From contig JXTC01000087.1 in NCBI GenBank assembly GCA_002914845.1, forward strand, positions 739,697 to 803,696: 64,000 nt of DNA, given 5' to 3'. This document shows positions 25,271-37,209 of the stretch, piece after piece. Source of the DNA: Trema orientale. Its lineage: Eukaryota > Streptophyta > Magnoliopsida > Rosales > Cannabaceae. The first letter of the stretch is position 1; the number at the start of each line of letters is the position of its first letter. Position numbers and translations under genes: made by a program. A model generated the notes under the pieces. It had not been told where the DNA came from and searched no databases. It was given only the letters and a program-made list of their open reading frames with translations.

Positions 25271-25462
25271 AGAACTGCTCAATAGTTTTAATTTTTTTGT
25301 GATCATAAATGGATACTAAAAAAAATAGTGATAGTATTAAATTTTTTGATGCTGATAAATGGCATTAAATTTTTTTGGCCAACCACTAAACTAATCACCA
25401 CCGTAGGATATAAATCTAATAGCTTAAACCATTGTAACCATATATTATTGTAACCATTTAAA
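25271..25462 (+). mobile_element. MITE-like family C, copy 1 (about 190 bp)
   Basis: Shares GGATACTAAAAAAA, TAGTGATAG, a doubled ATTAAATTTTTTTG segment and AATCACCACCGTAGGATAT with the inverted copy at 59960. Ends carry AATAGTTTTAAT and ATTGTAACCATTTAAAT, matching the AATGGTTACAA-type inverted ends of the other copy. No clear TSD. Confidence 0.65.
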
Positions 25463-27640
25463 TATTGTTGGTAAATAGTTGACCATGAAATGAAGAATTA
25501 AGGAAAATAAGCTTAAATTAATACATTAAATTAATACATCTAACAGCAATTAATCATAAATGGCAAATAAGCAGAGACATCCAGCAACTATTAGAGAAAC
25601 AGCCAACAACTTATAAGCCTCATCATCATTCTTAGGATAAAAAATGATATCTAATTACTTTTTTTGATGATATGTCGTCTACTTCACTTTTTGAATCGCA
25701 AATAGCATTTGAATTACAAATAATATCATCAAATGTCCAGAGAAAGCGTTTGCTTGTCAATGATTGTATCCACATGATTTAATTAAAAGCAACAATCTGA
25801 AGGAGGAAACAAAGCTTTCCCTTTTTTTTTTTTTTTTTGCCAGGAGGAGAAATCAAGATCATCTGTTTGTTGGATATGTGGAGTCTAATCAATTGTCTTG
25901 ACGCAGATCGCCTTGATGTAATATCAAAGTGACATATATGATATATGCAGATCGATATATGCTATTAGGTCAACAGGGGAGTTGAAACGGTAGTTTTGCC
26001 CCTAAGAAAAGTTAACAAGGATTATATTAGTAAGGGTATTTTTGAGATTTTATACATATTTTTTAATTGCTTAAGTTTTTTAAATATAAAGTAATGCTAG
26101 GAATATACATAATATGCATACAAAATATATATATACACAATGATATGATATGTATTTTTAGTCACCCATATATATATATAGTGGGTCCATATTTTAAAAA
26201 TTATAGTAGTTACAATTAATGATATATCATTGTGTACATATATTGTATAGATATTTTGTGTGTCTAGTATGTATAAAAGGATTAGAGCGTTTAATCTATA
26301 ATACTCACCCCAAACCCAAAGCCTGTCCCACTAATAATCCTATTGCCACATCATTGCATACTTCCAATTATTTTATCAACGTTAAAGAGTTCCCATACAA
26401 TAATCTGTGCAAAAGCTTAATTTCCTTTAGGGTCTCTTGCAAATACCCAACAAAATTAAGGGGAAAAGCAGGGAAATTCAGAATAGGTCTCAGCACAAGA
26501 TAATTAAACTTAAATTTCTTCAAAACTTCTAATACTTTCTCTACTAGATTAATAAACCCTTGCAAACACATCAACTGTACTGTGATGGCCGGGTGCCGTT
26601 CTCTCAATCACATTCTATAATCTTGAAATGAAATTTGTAGAATTTTCAAGTTAACCGTTCGTGTTTAGTATTGTCTTTGACTTGTTTTTGGTCCATTGAC
26701 AAAGAAGAAAATGTTTGATATTGTGTAAGGTTTTAACCTTTAAGCACCAAAAGGAAAAACAATCAGGGACAAAAACTATATAGCACGAAGAGAATGTTTG
26801 ACCAAAAACCATGTTTTTCTTAGTGTTCTTTTCTTTTGACAGGTTTCGTTCACGAATGGTTTTATTTAGTGTTGGACCGTTGGTACATATAAGAGTGCTA
26901 GAGACGAGTGACTTTGGGCCGTCATGGGATTGTTTTTGGAGAATTAATATTTTTTGGCTTTTAGAAACGGTTGACAAATATATGAAAGGGAAAACATTTT
27001 GGTTAATTCTGCTTTAGGCAGCACAAATTAATTAAACTCCTAGACATTTTTTTTAACAACTAATTTAGCTCACAGCTACAAAACATCACACAATTTTGGT
27101 TGTACTAATTTAAGATTACTGGATTAATATGTCCAAATAACTAATTAAGTTTGGCAGCACAAGATCGTTTTAGACAAATGATCAAACCATTGAATAATGA
27201 CAAACTACATGTCATATCCGTTATATTAAAATGTCAATACACAATAACTGAAATTCACAGTATTATTTTTAATAAAGTAGTATGGTTCAACACCAAGTCA
27301 AAATTTGTTGAAAAAAGTAGGGCAAATTTATAAGTACCTAAGACCTGTTGTGGGGTTGTGGCCAACCTCCTACGTTGGTGTATTGTGGGGTACTATTTAA
27401 TTCGATTGAACAACCAATTTTCATGATCTCGGTTGAACTCAAGCCCAGTTGAAAAAAAGGTGCTAGTGGTGCGCCTCAAAGGTTTCTAATTGCATAATAT
27501 TGTGAAATGTTTGTTATGTAGCGTGTAAATGCATGTCTAACATATATGTTATACATGGTGATTATTTATTATAACTTTGGGACTCGTTGAGTCCCAAAGC
27601 AATAGTCCCACATTTTTAAAAGGCGTACATGCATGTAAAT
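25463..27640. other. Intergenic stretch upstream of the SHINE gene
   Basis: No gene supported. Open frames at 26219-26503 plus, 26368-26607 minus and 26651-26977 minus lack recognisable domains. It may hold distal regulatory sequence of the AP2/ERF gene. Confidence 0.4.
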
Positions 27641-27652
27641 TTCATATATATA
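27628..27652 (+). promoter_or_regulatory. SHINE gene core promoter: RY palindrome and TATA box
   Basis: CATGCATG (27628-27635), the RY element recognised by plant B3 factors, lies about 10 bp upstream of a TATATATA box (27645-27652), which is 77 bp before the start codon. A CT-rich stretch (27664-27673) follows. Position fits a core promoter; activity is inferred only. Confidence 0.5.
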
Positions 27653-27728
27653 TGCTCACAAATATCTCTCTCTACCTTATTAGCTTCTCACAAATTTTTC
27701 TGTCAGTGACACAGGACCAAAGAAAAGA

Positions 27729-28771
27729 ATGATTCAACCAAAGAAATTCAGAGGTGTCAGGCGACGCCACTGGGGTTCCTGGGTGTCCGAAATTCGTCAT
27801 CCGTTACTGTACGTATGCACTAAACATTTCACTTAATTTTATTTTCTTTTCCTTTACATATGTACTGTATACGAACAACTTTCCTTACCCTGATTATAGT
27901 CATAAAAAAAGACATGTACAGATATATCATATTCCTTAGTTTAATTCGTTGACTCTTAACAAAGGAGTTTGCATATCAGGATTCATAAATGTAGTACGTA
28001 CCTTTTCTTGTTTGGTTTGTAGAAGAATTTCATATTACAAGTTATCATGCGGTCTTATACTATGATATATTAAAGTTTCCATTTAATCATATGAGTTGTA
28101 ATATTGAACTTTATATTTATGCATTTTCTTATGTGTACGTAAATATATATACTTTGTGTTGCTGTATAATTAATTTTTCTAGGAAAAGAAGGGTGTGGCT
28201 TGGGACGTTTGAGACAGCAGAAGACGCAGCACGAGCTTACGATGAGGCAGCTATCATGATGAGTGGTCGCAATGCCAAAACAAACTTCCCGATCAAACCC
28301 AATCAAATAAATATGGCCAATAATAATAACTCCAATATGAACAATGGTACTAAGAACAAGATGGGTGCTGCAACGTCGTCGTTTTCGGCAATCCTAGGCG
28401 AAAAGCTTCGCAAGTGCTGCAAAAGTATTCCATCTCCTTCCCTCACTTGTCTGAGGCTCGACACCGAGAATTCCCACATCGGCGTTTGGCAGAAACGCGC
28501 CGGGACTCGCTCCGGTTCCAACTGGGTCATGATGGTTCAGCTAGCTGGAAATACCAACAATATTAATACCATTACTAATGGTAATTATAAAGATGATCAT
28601 CATGATCATAATAATCAGCTACAACCTCAAGAGATCCCTGGTGATCATGATCATAATCATGATCATCAAGTACAGCCGGCGGGGCCAGAAGGTGGCCGGA
28701 ATATTGGACTGGAGGAGGAGGAGAAAGTGGCCTTGCAGATGATAGAGGAGCTCCTCAATAGTAATAATTGA
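27729..28771 (+). CDS. SHN: AP2/ERF transcription factor, WIN1/SHINE clade (222 aa)
   Basis: A nuclear ERF activator; characterised SHN proteins raise cuticular wax and cutin synthesis and shape epidermal surfaces. Exons 27729-27808 and 28183-28771 are joined by a 374-bp intron (GTACGT...TCTAG) that falls inside the AP2 domain, the usual place for SHN genes. The AP2 domain spans about residues 7-64 ([20 protein letters not shown] through [10 protein letters not shown]). The clade's middle motif is present at about residues 102-148 ([34 protein letters not shown]). The C-terminal motif is [16 protein letters not shown]. Between them lies an Asn- and His-rich linker with DHDHNHDHQ repeats, longer and more His-rich than I expect for the family. 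The start ATG gives the canonical xxQxKKFRGV N-terminus. Intact. Which SHN paralogue it represents cannot be decided. Confidence 0.96.
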
Positions 28772-29880
28772 GATGATAATTACTTGCTATTGGTGCCGTA
28801 CGTTAATTTTAATTATCTTAATATCATAAATGGTGTACGATATATTATAGTCCACTACTTTGGCTAGGTCTTCTGGACCAAAATCATTGGGAGTAGCTTC
28901 CAATTATTTCCAATGCTTGGTACCTAAATATATTATTACTATAGATATATGGTTACCTTAATTTATCTATGAAGTTAAATAAGTGTATATATAAGTCATC
29001 CATGGAGTACTATTATGAATAAACATAATTGATCGATGTCTATTCTATATGATCTGCTTTCCTCTCCCCTTCTTTTTTGATTCATTTAATATTTTCTTCT
29101 ACCTCTTGGACCATATAAAAAGGGTGATATACAAACATACATATATAGATTAAATAGAATATACCATGTTATATGTGTGGAGTGTAAATTCTTAGAATAC
29201 TGATCAATAATTAGTACTTTAAATTTATAATTCCCTTGTAAACTAGTAATATAATTATAATCTCACTTGAAATATAATTATAATTAGTCAGTAATAGTCC
29301 ATACCATAACATAGGATTACTATTCTGATCATGATTTATATGTTATATATATATATACAGGTATATAAAAGTTACAGTACTCGTCCTCTGGTTAACTTAA
29401 ACACGACCAGAATACTTATGTACATAGATAAATTACCTCACCCTTTTGTACGTAAAATAAAGAAGTACGCATATATGATATATATTACCATTTTGGGAAA
29501 AAAAAAAAAGGCACTACCTACCTACACAAGCCATGTGCAAATATATAATTACAGTATACATATAGAACTTGCATGTTGTATTTAATTCTAGGGGAATTTT
29601 TAGTGACGCATTTGTACCTTCTCTTGATACGTAATTTTGGAGCCTTCCAAGCTCTCAATTCAGTTTCGTACTTCCCTGGACAAGTCAAAGGCGTACGTGG
29701 TTTATTTACATCCATGAGGCTTAAGGCTTAGTGTTCGCCAGCAGATCATAAGAGTCCCTTTTATCGGTGGTTAACCTAGCTGGCTATGTATATTTTATTG
29801 AAATAACCATAAAATCCCCAAATAATAGCTAGTACGACTGTAGGTTTGTTCATTAATTCTGCATGACTAAGCGATATAAT
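28772..29880. other. 3' flank of the SHINE gene, no gene seen
   Basis: AT-rich with many TATA-type runs. No coding region recognised; the 3' UTR and polyadenylation site must lie in its first few hundred bases. Confidence 0.4.
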
Positions 29881-30072
29881 GATAACCACCAAGCTGAAGC
29901 TGTAGGTGGGAAGACAAGGACGCTCGTTTGCCTTGCAAAAAATTTTGGGTTTGAGTCGCTCAGTTGTGATGGTCGAGCACACGAGTTTTTTATGTAATAA
30001 GGGATGAAGGATATTTCCTTTGGATGAAAAATGCTCATCTATGGAGAAGTTTATTGTGATAACAAGATCTAT
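29881..30072 (+). mobile_element. SINE-like unit, family 2, order head-tail
   Basis: A head with A-box-like AGCTGTAGGTGGG, then GACGCTCGTT and B-box-like GGGTTTGAGTCGC, is followed by a tail from about 29984 (GAGTTTTTTATGTAATAAGG to GATAACAAGATCTAT). Both modules recur at 40442-40625, but there the tail precedes the head. The tRNA-like boxes suggest a Pol III-derived retroposon. No convincing TSD. Confidence 0.55.
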
Positions 30073-30374
30073 ATCATCTGTGCTTAGTTTTATAATTGGC
30101 AACTTGAGAGAATGTATGTGTTGCTCGATAATTGGAAAAGGATTCAGTCTAAAATTCAGGGATTAAAAGTGGGTTTTACTAAAACTTTTATTTTGACCTT
30201 TTCATCTTTATAGGGGTGAAACGATACAAATCACGTATTCAAAAGGTAAAAGCGAAAAAAATATTTTATTAATATCAATTTAAATAAAAAATAAAATAAT
30301 TACTCTGAAATAAAAATGAAACAATAAGCTGTAAACGAACATTTAAGTATTTGACTTAAATGGATACCATAACA

Positions 30375-31656
30375 CACTACAGGAAACAAGGACTGTAGCA
30401 ATGACATTTGTCGTCGCTACAATTTTAACACTTGTTAGTATAGATGTATACCAACGACAAAGTCGTCGCTAATTCGTTGTCACTATAAATCCATTGCTAT
30501 AGAGGGCCTATAGCAATGACAAACCGTGATATCGCTTCTCTATAGTGGTGACAAGTCGTAGCTATCATGTAGTCAAGGACTAGTATAAAACGACAAAGTC
30601 TGTTGTCGTCAACACTATAGAGACGATATGTGTTGTCGCTATAAGTATTTAAGAATAATATTTTTAAAATTTATAGTGACGACATGTGTATTTTTTAAAA
30701 AAAAATAAATAAATAACATGTTTAATGACAACAAGTGTTTAAACTAAAATATTTTTAATTTTAATTCATTCTTATAATTTTTAAAAAAATTAATTTATTA
30801 AAATTAGAATTAGAATTAAAATATATAATTAAATTAATAAAATTATTTAAATTTAAGCATAATAAAAATACAATTAAAAAATATATTTTATATAAATAAA
30901 TATTCAAGATACATATAAAATAAAAATCTAATAAAAGTATCAAACACACAGAAATATAGGGGAAAAAAAAACCTTAGTACATATTCTAGCTTCTCTAGTC
31001 GGTCTCGTCCTCATCTTCATTTTCTTCAGACTAGGAAGTCGAAGGACCTTGAGGTCAGAACCTCAGAAGTAATGTAGGTGGCAAGGGAGTACTGCATCTC
31101 CACATCACAATGTGCCACAAGAATTGCTTCACACCCGTGGGCTATAACAGGATAATTCTACATTTGTTCTACTTCACGTTCATGTTCGAGTTTTAATCCC
31201 AGAACCTATAGCGACAGCACTATAAGGTTGAAAATGTGGTTGGTATAGCCTTTAACGACACCATTTTCGTTTTAATTTTTCTAGTCTAATTAGGCGGGAA
31301 TTGGTTGTTAGCCTAAATTTACTAAAAACTCTATAGCGATGACGCACAATAGTCATGATATATATTTTATTAAATTAAAAAAATTGAATAAAAAGAAAAA
31401 AAAATAGTATAATTTTTTTTTGAAAACACCTGTAGTGACGACTAGTATTTTCATGTCCTCCAAAAAGACCTATAGTGACAACTTTCGTCGCTACTGTATC
31501 TACTATAGTGATGACATATGTTGTCGCTATAGATCTTTTAGTCAAAATTCAATGGTTGACTTGGTATAGCTACGACTCTCTTAATGTCATCACTATAGTG
31601 CCGACTTATAATGACGACAAAAGGGTCATCGCTATACCCCTTTTTTTTTTGTAGTG
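30375..31656 (+). mobile_element. Non-autonomous CACTA (En/Spm-type) element, 1282 bp
   Basis: Begins CACTACAGGAAAC and ends TTTTTTTTTTGTAGTG, the diagnostic CACTA termini, with a 3-bp TSD ACA (30372-30374 and 31657-31659). Both ends carry many subterminal copies of short motifs such as GTCGTCGCTA and CTATAGTGACGAC in both orientations, the expected transposase-binding arrays. The middle (about 30660-31400) is AT-rich and encodes no transposase, so mobilisation would need an autonomous partner. The complete ends suggest it was competent when inserted. Confidence 0.94.
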
Positions 31657-31659
31657 ACA

Positions 31660-32629
31660 TTATGGAGAAAAATAAATTTGAAAAAATAGAGAACAAGCAA
31701 TTAAGAAAATGATAATATAAAAATAAATTTGAAAAAAAATAGAGAACAAGCAATTAAGAAAATGATAATATAAAACTAACAATTAATTTTCTTTTTGCTC
31801 AGGAAAATAATAAGAAAAATAAGACAAAATAATAAGTAAAGTTATAACATACAAATTTATAATTTTTTAGCAACTGTAATAATTATTGATTATAGTAAAA
31901 TATAGAGAAAGAAACAGAGAAATATTAAAGACAAACAAAACATATAATTATAGAAATTCTTTTTGAGTGGAATTATAGAGGTAAAATTTTTACAATGTTT
32001 CTTATTATTATTATTTTTTCCTATTTTGTATATTTGAATTAAAAATTGAAATAGTTTTTTTTATTATTTTTCATTGTTATCCTTCAAATATGTAGCTTAT
32101 ATGACTTTGTACCTTGAAATGGTAAAAGTGCCATAATAAAGATTTCCATCAACAAAAAGCAATTGAATTAAGGGAGAAATTTTAAAATAATCTGAAAGTT
32201 AAGGGGCGTTTAAGACGAGTTGAAAATTGGGGGTATTAATGTAACTTTTTATATTGTAAGAGCATAATGAGATAAATGGTATGCATCATAGGATAAAAAT
32301 GAAAATGTTTTGCATTCAACTATAAGGATTAATAATAGTAATATCCCCGAATTATACATGTAATCTCACTTTGCCCCCTAAACTTTTAACTTACATAATA
32401 GATTACCTTGAATTATGCAATTGTTACAAGAATGACTTGTCACAAAGTGTTAGTTTTTAACAGAAGATAGTTATTAGCAAAGCATATGATTGGGCTTTGT
32501 TTGGAAAAAAGTTCACAAATACCCATTTTCTAAAGCAATTTTCATAAATAGATGTTTTTATTTTTATTCCATAATATCCATCTTTATACTCTTTTTTTTT
32601 TTTGAGAATTGTGTATAGCACATAAATTT
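31660..32629. other. AT-rich intergenic stretch
   Basis: No gene recognised. A 53-bp segment containing GAGAACAAGCAATTAAGAAA is directly repeated at about 31666-31718 and 31725-31777. Confidence 0.5.
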
Positions 32630-33085
32630 TATACATAAAATATATATTATGAATAAAAATTATACCTAAAATCGATATACATTTTAAAATGTATATCAGA
32701 CGCATGATTTACACTGCAAATGTAAACTATAGATAAAAATTTATATTGTAAATATATACGGGTTTTATATGAATGTATACTGTATACTGTGGTATACATT
32801 TCATGAGTAGCCCATCAGGGCTAACCCAATGGGTAGGGTAAGGTGGGGATTGAGTATTAGATCAGGAGTTAGACTCCTAGGGTACGTGAATTATTTTCCT
32901 TTCTTTGTAATAAGTATAGATCATTAGTTAAGCTCCACTTTCAATTTTAAAAAAATATATTTCATGAATAAAAATAATGCCCAAAAATTGATATACATTT
33001 CAAAATATATACCACAAGTATAAATCTACACTACAAATGTAAATTATAAGTAAAACTTTGCATTATAAATATATACCAAACATAT
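32630..33085. repeat. Diverged duplication of about 130-160 bp split by a SINE
   Basis: The segment around ATGAATAAAAATTATACC...ATACATTTTAAAATGTATAT...CACTGCAAATGTAAA (about 32645-32790) recurs, diverged, at about 32959-33085 in the same orientation. The SINE at 32810-32958 sits between the two copies. Confidence 0.65.
32810..32958 (+). mobile_element. SINE, family 3 (about 149 bp)
   Basis: The head GGGCTAACCCAATGGGTAGG resembles a tRNA A box and GGAGTTAGACTCC a B box. The element ends in an A-rich tail. It is flanked by a 12-bp direct repeat ATTTCATGA(G/A)TA (32798-32809 and 32959-32970, one mismatch). Sequence differs from the family at 18962 and 50947. Confidence 0.75.
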
Positions 33086-33481
33086 GTTACGCATCAAAGG
33101 TAAACCTAAAAAACATGTGTTTAAAGAAAGAAAAATAAAAAATAGGTAAATATAAGGAACAAAAAATGGGTATGGAGTGTAAGTTTCTCCGTTGTTTGTC
33201 TATGGGAGTCGGAGTCTCAATTTTGGCTATAGTTACTAAACTGTACATGTAATTTGTATACAACTCATTTCCATTTAAAATTTAACAATTTTTGAAAGGC
33301 AAAAAAGAAAAACAAATGCTGCAATAATTACATAATTTTTGTAGTCTAATATATAAGTTGAAAATTTAGAGTCTTGTACTTGGCTCCAGTTTCTGAACTC
33401 TGTGTTTTGTAAATGAGTCATTTCGTTAAAATTGGGCTTCCTATAAAAGTTCAGGTCCAAAGTCCAAACAATTGAAAAAAA

Positions 33482-33741
33482 AAGGGTTTTATAGCAAAAT
33501 GCTGAATTTTGGGCCCAATTTAAGTAAATGTTCATTTTTCAAATATTATAGCAAAATGTCTGGTATATATGTTTATATACTAAGTGTGAAATATTATATA
33601 CAAAACATAAAAATTTATATACTCAGTATATTAATTGAAATTACAAGTGTAAAAAGATATATATACTTGGACATTTAGCTATAAAATTTAAAAAGTGGAC
33701 ATCTATTTTTTAAAATATTGGTCATCCACCTAAATTTCTTA
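33482..33741 (+). repeat. Dispersed repeat family E, copy 1
   Basis: Starts GGGTTTTATAGCAAAATG and ends near CATCCACCTAAATTTCTTA. The middle has TTTATATACTCAGTA. A second direct copy lies at 34764. No TIR or TSD recognised; non-coding. Confidence 0.7.
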
Positions 33742-33759
33742 AACACAAAATCCTAAATC

Positions 33760-34080
33760 GGCTGAATTTTTTTTAAAAATACTAGATTTATTGTGAAAAT
33801 ATCACTTTTTGAAATTTATTTAGAAAATACCACTTTTTAAAAATATTTCAATGAATATTATTTTTCTCCAAAATTGATATATTTTTTTAAAGATACACAA
33901 GGTAACTAATTAGTTTACTTTGTATAACTAATCAAGTTACTTGAGATAACTAGTCTGATTATCTTAACTGACTTGATCGTTTATCTCAAGTACTAATCAA
34001 TTGGTAGAAAGTGGCGTATTTCAAAATATTTGTAAGAATGATATTTCTCTAAAAAATTCTAGAATTTTTCAAAAACTTTA
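33760..34080 (+). repeat. Dispersed repeat family F, copy 1
   Basis: AT-rich arms (AAAATATTATTTTT-type) around a core with ACTTGAGATAACTAGTCTG and its partial complement TTTATCTCAAGT, so it can fold back. The related core AGGTAGCTAGTCTGGTTATC...TTACCTCAAGTA occurs at 51285-51555. Confidence 0.6.
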
Positions 34081-34763
34081 AAATTGGTGATTTTTCATTT
34101 ATGAAATTTCAGCATGTAAAATCAAATTTCCTCTTAAAAATGTAAGTCTATGTGATAAAAAGTCCATTGCTGCTTAATTGCATAATTTATAATAGCCAAC
34201 TTTGTATTTTGAAAGTTCTCAAGGGATAAAATAATACAATAGACGATAGCCAACTCTGAGTGCTACTAATATAATCAACTCTATCTGTCATTAAATTGGA
34301 GATTATGAAGCTATCCAGAAAAATGTCCAAAATAAAAGCTCATATTAAAATTTATAGCAAATAATCATGGGATAATATCACTTTTATACTTTGTATTTTG
34401 ATATTTTATTCAAATTATATTTTGTGTATTAGTTATTATCAATATTGACTTTTAGATTTGAAATATGTTACAAATTTATACCATGACACCAATTTAGAGC
34501 AGTTAGGATGATTTAATAAAACTTATTCTCAATAAGTTTTTATATGATTTATTTTCAATTTTAGATGATTTAATCAAAACTGGAAAGACTCTAATGTATC
34601 TGTTATCTGTTATTTATAGAGCTTATTTGAGATAACTTTTACTTTTAAAATAAAAGTATTAGAAGATCTTCGTACAAAATATGGTGGGTATATGTTTCTT
34701 AAAAAATATCTTTTAAATAAAAGAATATCTTCTGATAATTCATCAAAACACTGCTTAAAGTAG
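34081..34763. other. AT-rich interval between repeat families E and F
   Basis: No gene, RNA or defined element seen. Confidence 0.4.
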
Positions 34764-35043
34764 GGTTTTATAGCAAAATGACCAAATTTTGGGTTCATTT
34801 TAAGTAAATGTCCATTTCTCAAATATTATAGTAAAATAACTGGTATATCAACATATATACCATGTGTAAAATATTATGTACCCAGTATAAAAATTTATAT
34901 ACTCAGTACAAAAACTAAAACTGGTATACAAGCATATATACCAAGTGTAAAAATACATAAACATGGTCATTTAACTATAAAACGAGAAAAATGGACATTT
35001 ACTAAAATCAAGTGAAAAAAGTGGACATCCACCAAAATTTCTT
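34764..35043 (+). repeat. Dispersed repeat family E, copy 2
   Basis: Same order of blocks as 33482-33741 (GGGTTTTATAGCAAAATG, AAATTTATATACTCAGTA, GTGGACATCCACCAAAATTT). The two are direct repeats about 1.28 kb apart. Confidence 0.7.
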
Positions 35044-35192
35044 ATTAAAAAAACTTTCAAGCCCAAAAAATCTTTAGAAATTATGCCAAACAGGCCCATA
35101 ATAAGCCGTAATAAGCAGCTTATCATTCAATTTGTTCCTATATACTTCTCTTCTTTTACATTTTCTTTGGAGGGTTTCAATAAAATAAAGTT

Positions 35193-35439
35193 GGTCGCCA
35201 ATCCAGTAGGTATTTTTTTTTTTTTTTACCTATGTGTAGGTATTTTTTTTTTAGCTGTTGGATCATCATCTAATGGTGATCTAACAGCTATAATGAAGTA
35301 CATAAAAAGACGTGCATAATTAATACTCTTTTTCTCTCCTATTTTTTATGATAAAAAAATATACATGAAAAATTTTTACTGGCCAAATTGATACCTATGC
35401 ATAGGTAAAAAAAAAAAAATACCTACTGGATTGGTGCCC
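35193..35439 (+). mobile_element. MITE family B, copy 2 (247 bp)
   Basis: Perfect 9-bp TSD AATAAAGTT (35184-35192 and 35440-35448). Inverted ends GGTCGCCAATCCAGTAGG and CCTACTGGATTGGTGCCC continue into T-run and A-run. A short inner inverted repeat lies around ATCATCTAATGGTGAT. This is the best-preserved member of the family and sits about 2 kb upstream of the LOLITA start codon. Confidence 0.93.
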
Positions 35440-35674
35440 AATAAAGTTATTTGTCTGATTTAGAGGTTATATACTACTCTCCGAGAAACATTTTCTCTTT
35501 AGGGTTAGTTTCGTATTTTTATATCGTCCAAATTTTTTCTTCTTTTCATTTTTATCCCTTTCCTTTTTAAGTTGTTAACAAAAAATCTCATTTTTGAGAA
35601 ATTTTATTAAGATAATAGCTCTCTTGTAATTGTATGTCTAATAACACCCACATGCTCCATACAATAATTGTTTC

Positions 35675-35756
35675 AAAAATATGCATTTGGGACAAAAATA
35701 CCCCAAGAATACACGAAAAATATGCATTTGGGACAAAAATAACCCAAGAATACACG
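35675..35756. repeat. 41-bp tandem duplication upstream of LOLITA
   Basis: Two adjacent 41-bp units (35675-35715 and 35716-35756), identical except for one base, contain AAATATGCATTTGGGACAAA and CCAAGAATACACG. They lie close to the probable promoter of the LOLITA gene. Confidence 0.92.
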
Positions 35757-35799
35757 AGCATAGTTTTGTATTTCGAAAAAGAAAGGAGAGATCCTAAGA

Positions 35800-37209
35800 A
35801 GACTTTCGCTCTCCTCTCATATCTCTCAGAAGACCCTCTCTCGCGTCTGCAACAAGGTTGAACCTGAATTCAGAACAGAGACTCTCGCCTCAGCAACTCA
35901 GACCTCTCGCTCCTTTCTTTTCTTCTCTCTTCTCATCTCCTCTCTCGGTCGATCTCTGAACGTACGGAACCTATCACCAAATTTCTCTCTGTCAGGAGCA
36001 ACTTTAGCAGCCGGCGCTACCCCATCTCCGCCTCCCCCTCACCGTGAGTTTTATTTTTGATTTTATATTTTTCTATTTCAAGTTTTACGTTGTGATTGAT
36101 CTTTTGAGGGGCCCCACTCTTCTCTGCTGCTTAATCCCTTCCCCGGGGCGTAGGCTAAGAATCCACACCTTTCTCCTTCTCAATCAATAGATCCATCTTC
36201 CACAACCTCAGTTTATACCATATTGGGTGAATTGTCGTTTTTGTCTTTGCTCGATGTCGTTTTGGTTGATCATAGCTGGGTTCGTATTCTTTGGGAAAGT
36301 ATGGGCCATATGTGGTAATTGGGTCTGTGATTAAGTTGGGTTTTGCTCGAATGGCTTTGATGGAGATAGTCTTTTGGTCGTTTTATGATAACTGTAAAGA
36401 TTTGAGCATTGCATAAATGGTGTTTGACGAAATGCCACAGAGACAATGTTGTGTCAGTTTATTTAAGTGTTCAATGTCTGACCGAAAAGGATTTGTATAT
36501 TACAGTGTCTAGCTTTGAAAATTGGGTTAATTATTTAATTGCATGACTAGAATGGAGGAACTAAAATCAAATATTGGTAGCAAATAAATTTCAAGGAATT
36601 ATAATTTTGATACCATCATTGTTTACTAGTTAGATCCTATTATTTGAAAAGTTTGTTTTCAAAACTTTACAAAACAGTAGTTTTTTTCATTCTCTGCTAC
36701 TCCACGAAACAAATTTCACTTTTGTTTTTTGTCCTTAAATTTCTTTTAACAATCTGCATTTGAATCTTTTTAGTAGATTTTGTAGTTTTAACAACCCGAT
36801 TAATGTTGTGGTGAACTTCTTTAATTTTGTACGAATGTAATGTTGTATTGAATCTTCTTTCATTTTGCTTGGAATTATGTATATACATTTTTTTTTCATG
36901 GGTAACGGGGGATACTCAAACCCACCCTGCCCTTTTAAACGGGGAAATGGAGGCTGGTATGGGTGGGAATTTTACTGCTGGTACGAGGTCGGGATAGCCA
37001 TACCACCTTGTTGCCATCTCTATGGCTTGTAGATTGCCACTTAAAAGCTGATACAAGCCAAAGGCTCACAGGCTCATATGTGCATCATGTACCAGTGTTT
37101 TTTATTTACTTCTTTAGCAAATAAGGCATTGATATGTAATATATGTGGTTCTTTATCGGAGGAAGAGAAAGTTTCAGAGACAGAGAGAAGGCAGAGAAGA
37201 ACTCAAACT
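35800..37209 (+). promoter_or_regulatory. LOLITA promoter and 5' UTR with probable leader intron
   Basis: A CT-rich, GC-richer leader-like block (about 35800-36043) ends in a good donor, CTCACC|GTGAGT at 36044. No long frame precedes the start ATG at 37210, so this block is best read as a non-coding first exon. The acceptor is uncertain; candidates lie in the 60 bp before the ATG. The block around the donor is duplicated at 43650-43877. Inferred from sequence character only. Confidence 0.5.

Noticed and set aside
27340..27480. Possible further SINE (GGGGTTGTGGCC and GGTTGAACTC near an A-run)
   Set aside because: Box matches are poor and no flanking direct repeat was found.
28070..28530. Minus-strand open frames opposite the SHINE gene
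   Set aside because: They lie antisense to a well-supported exon and contain no recognisable domain.
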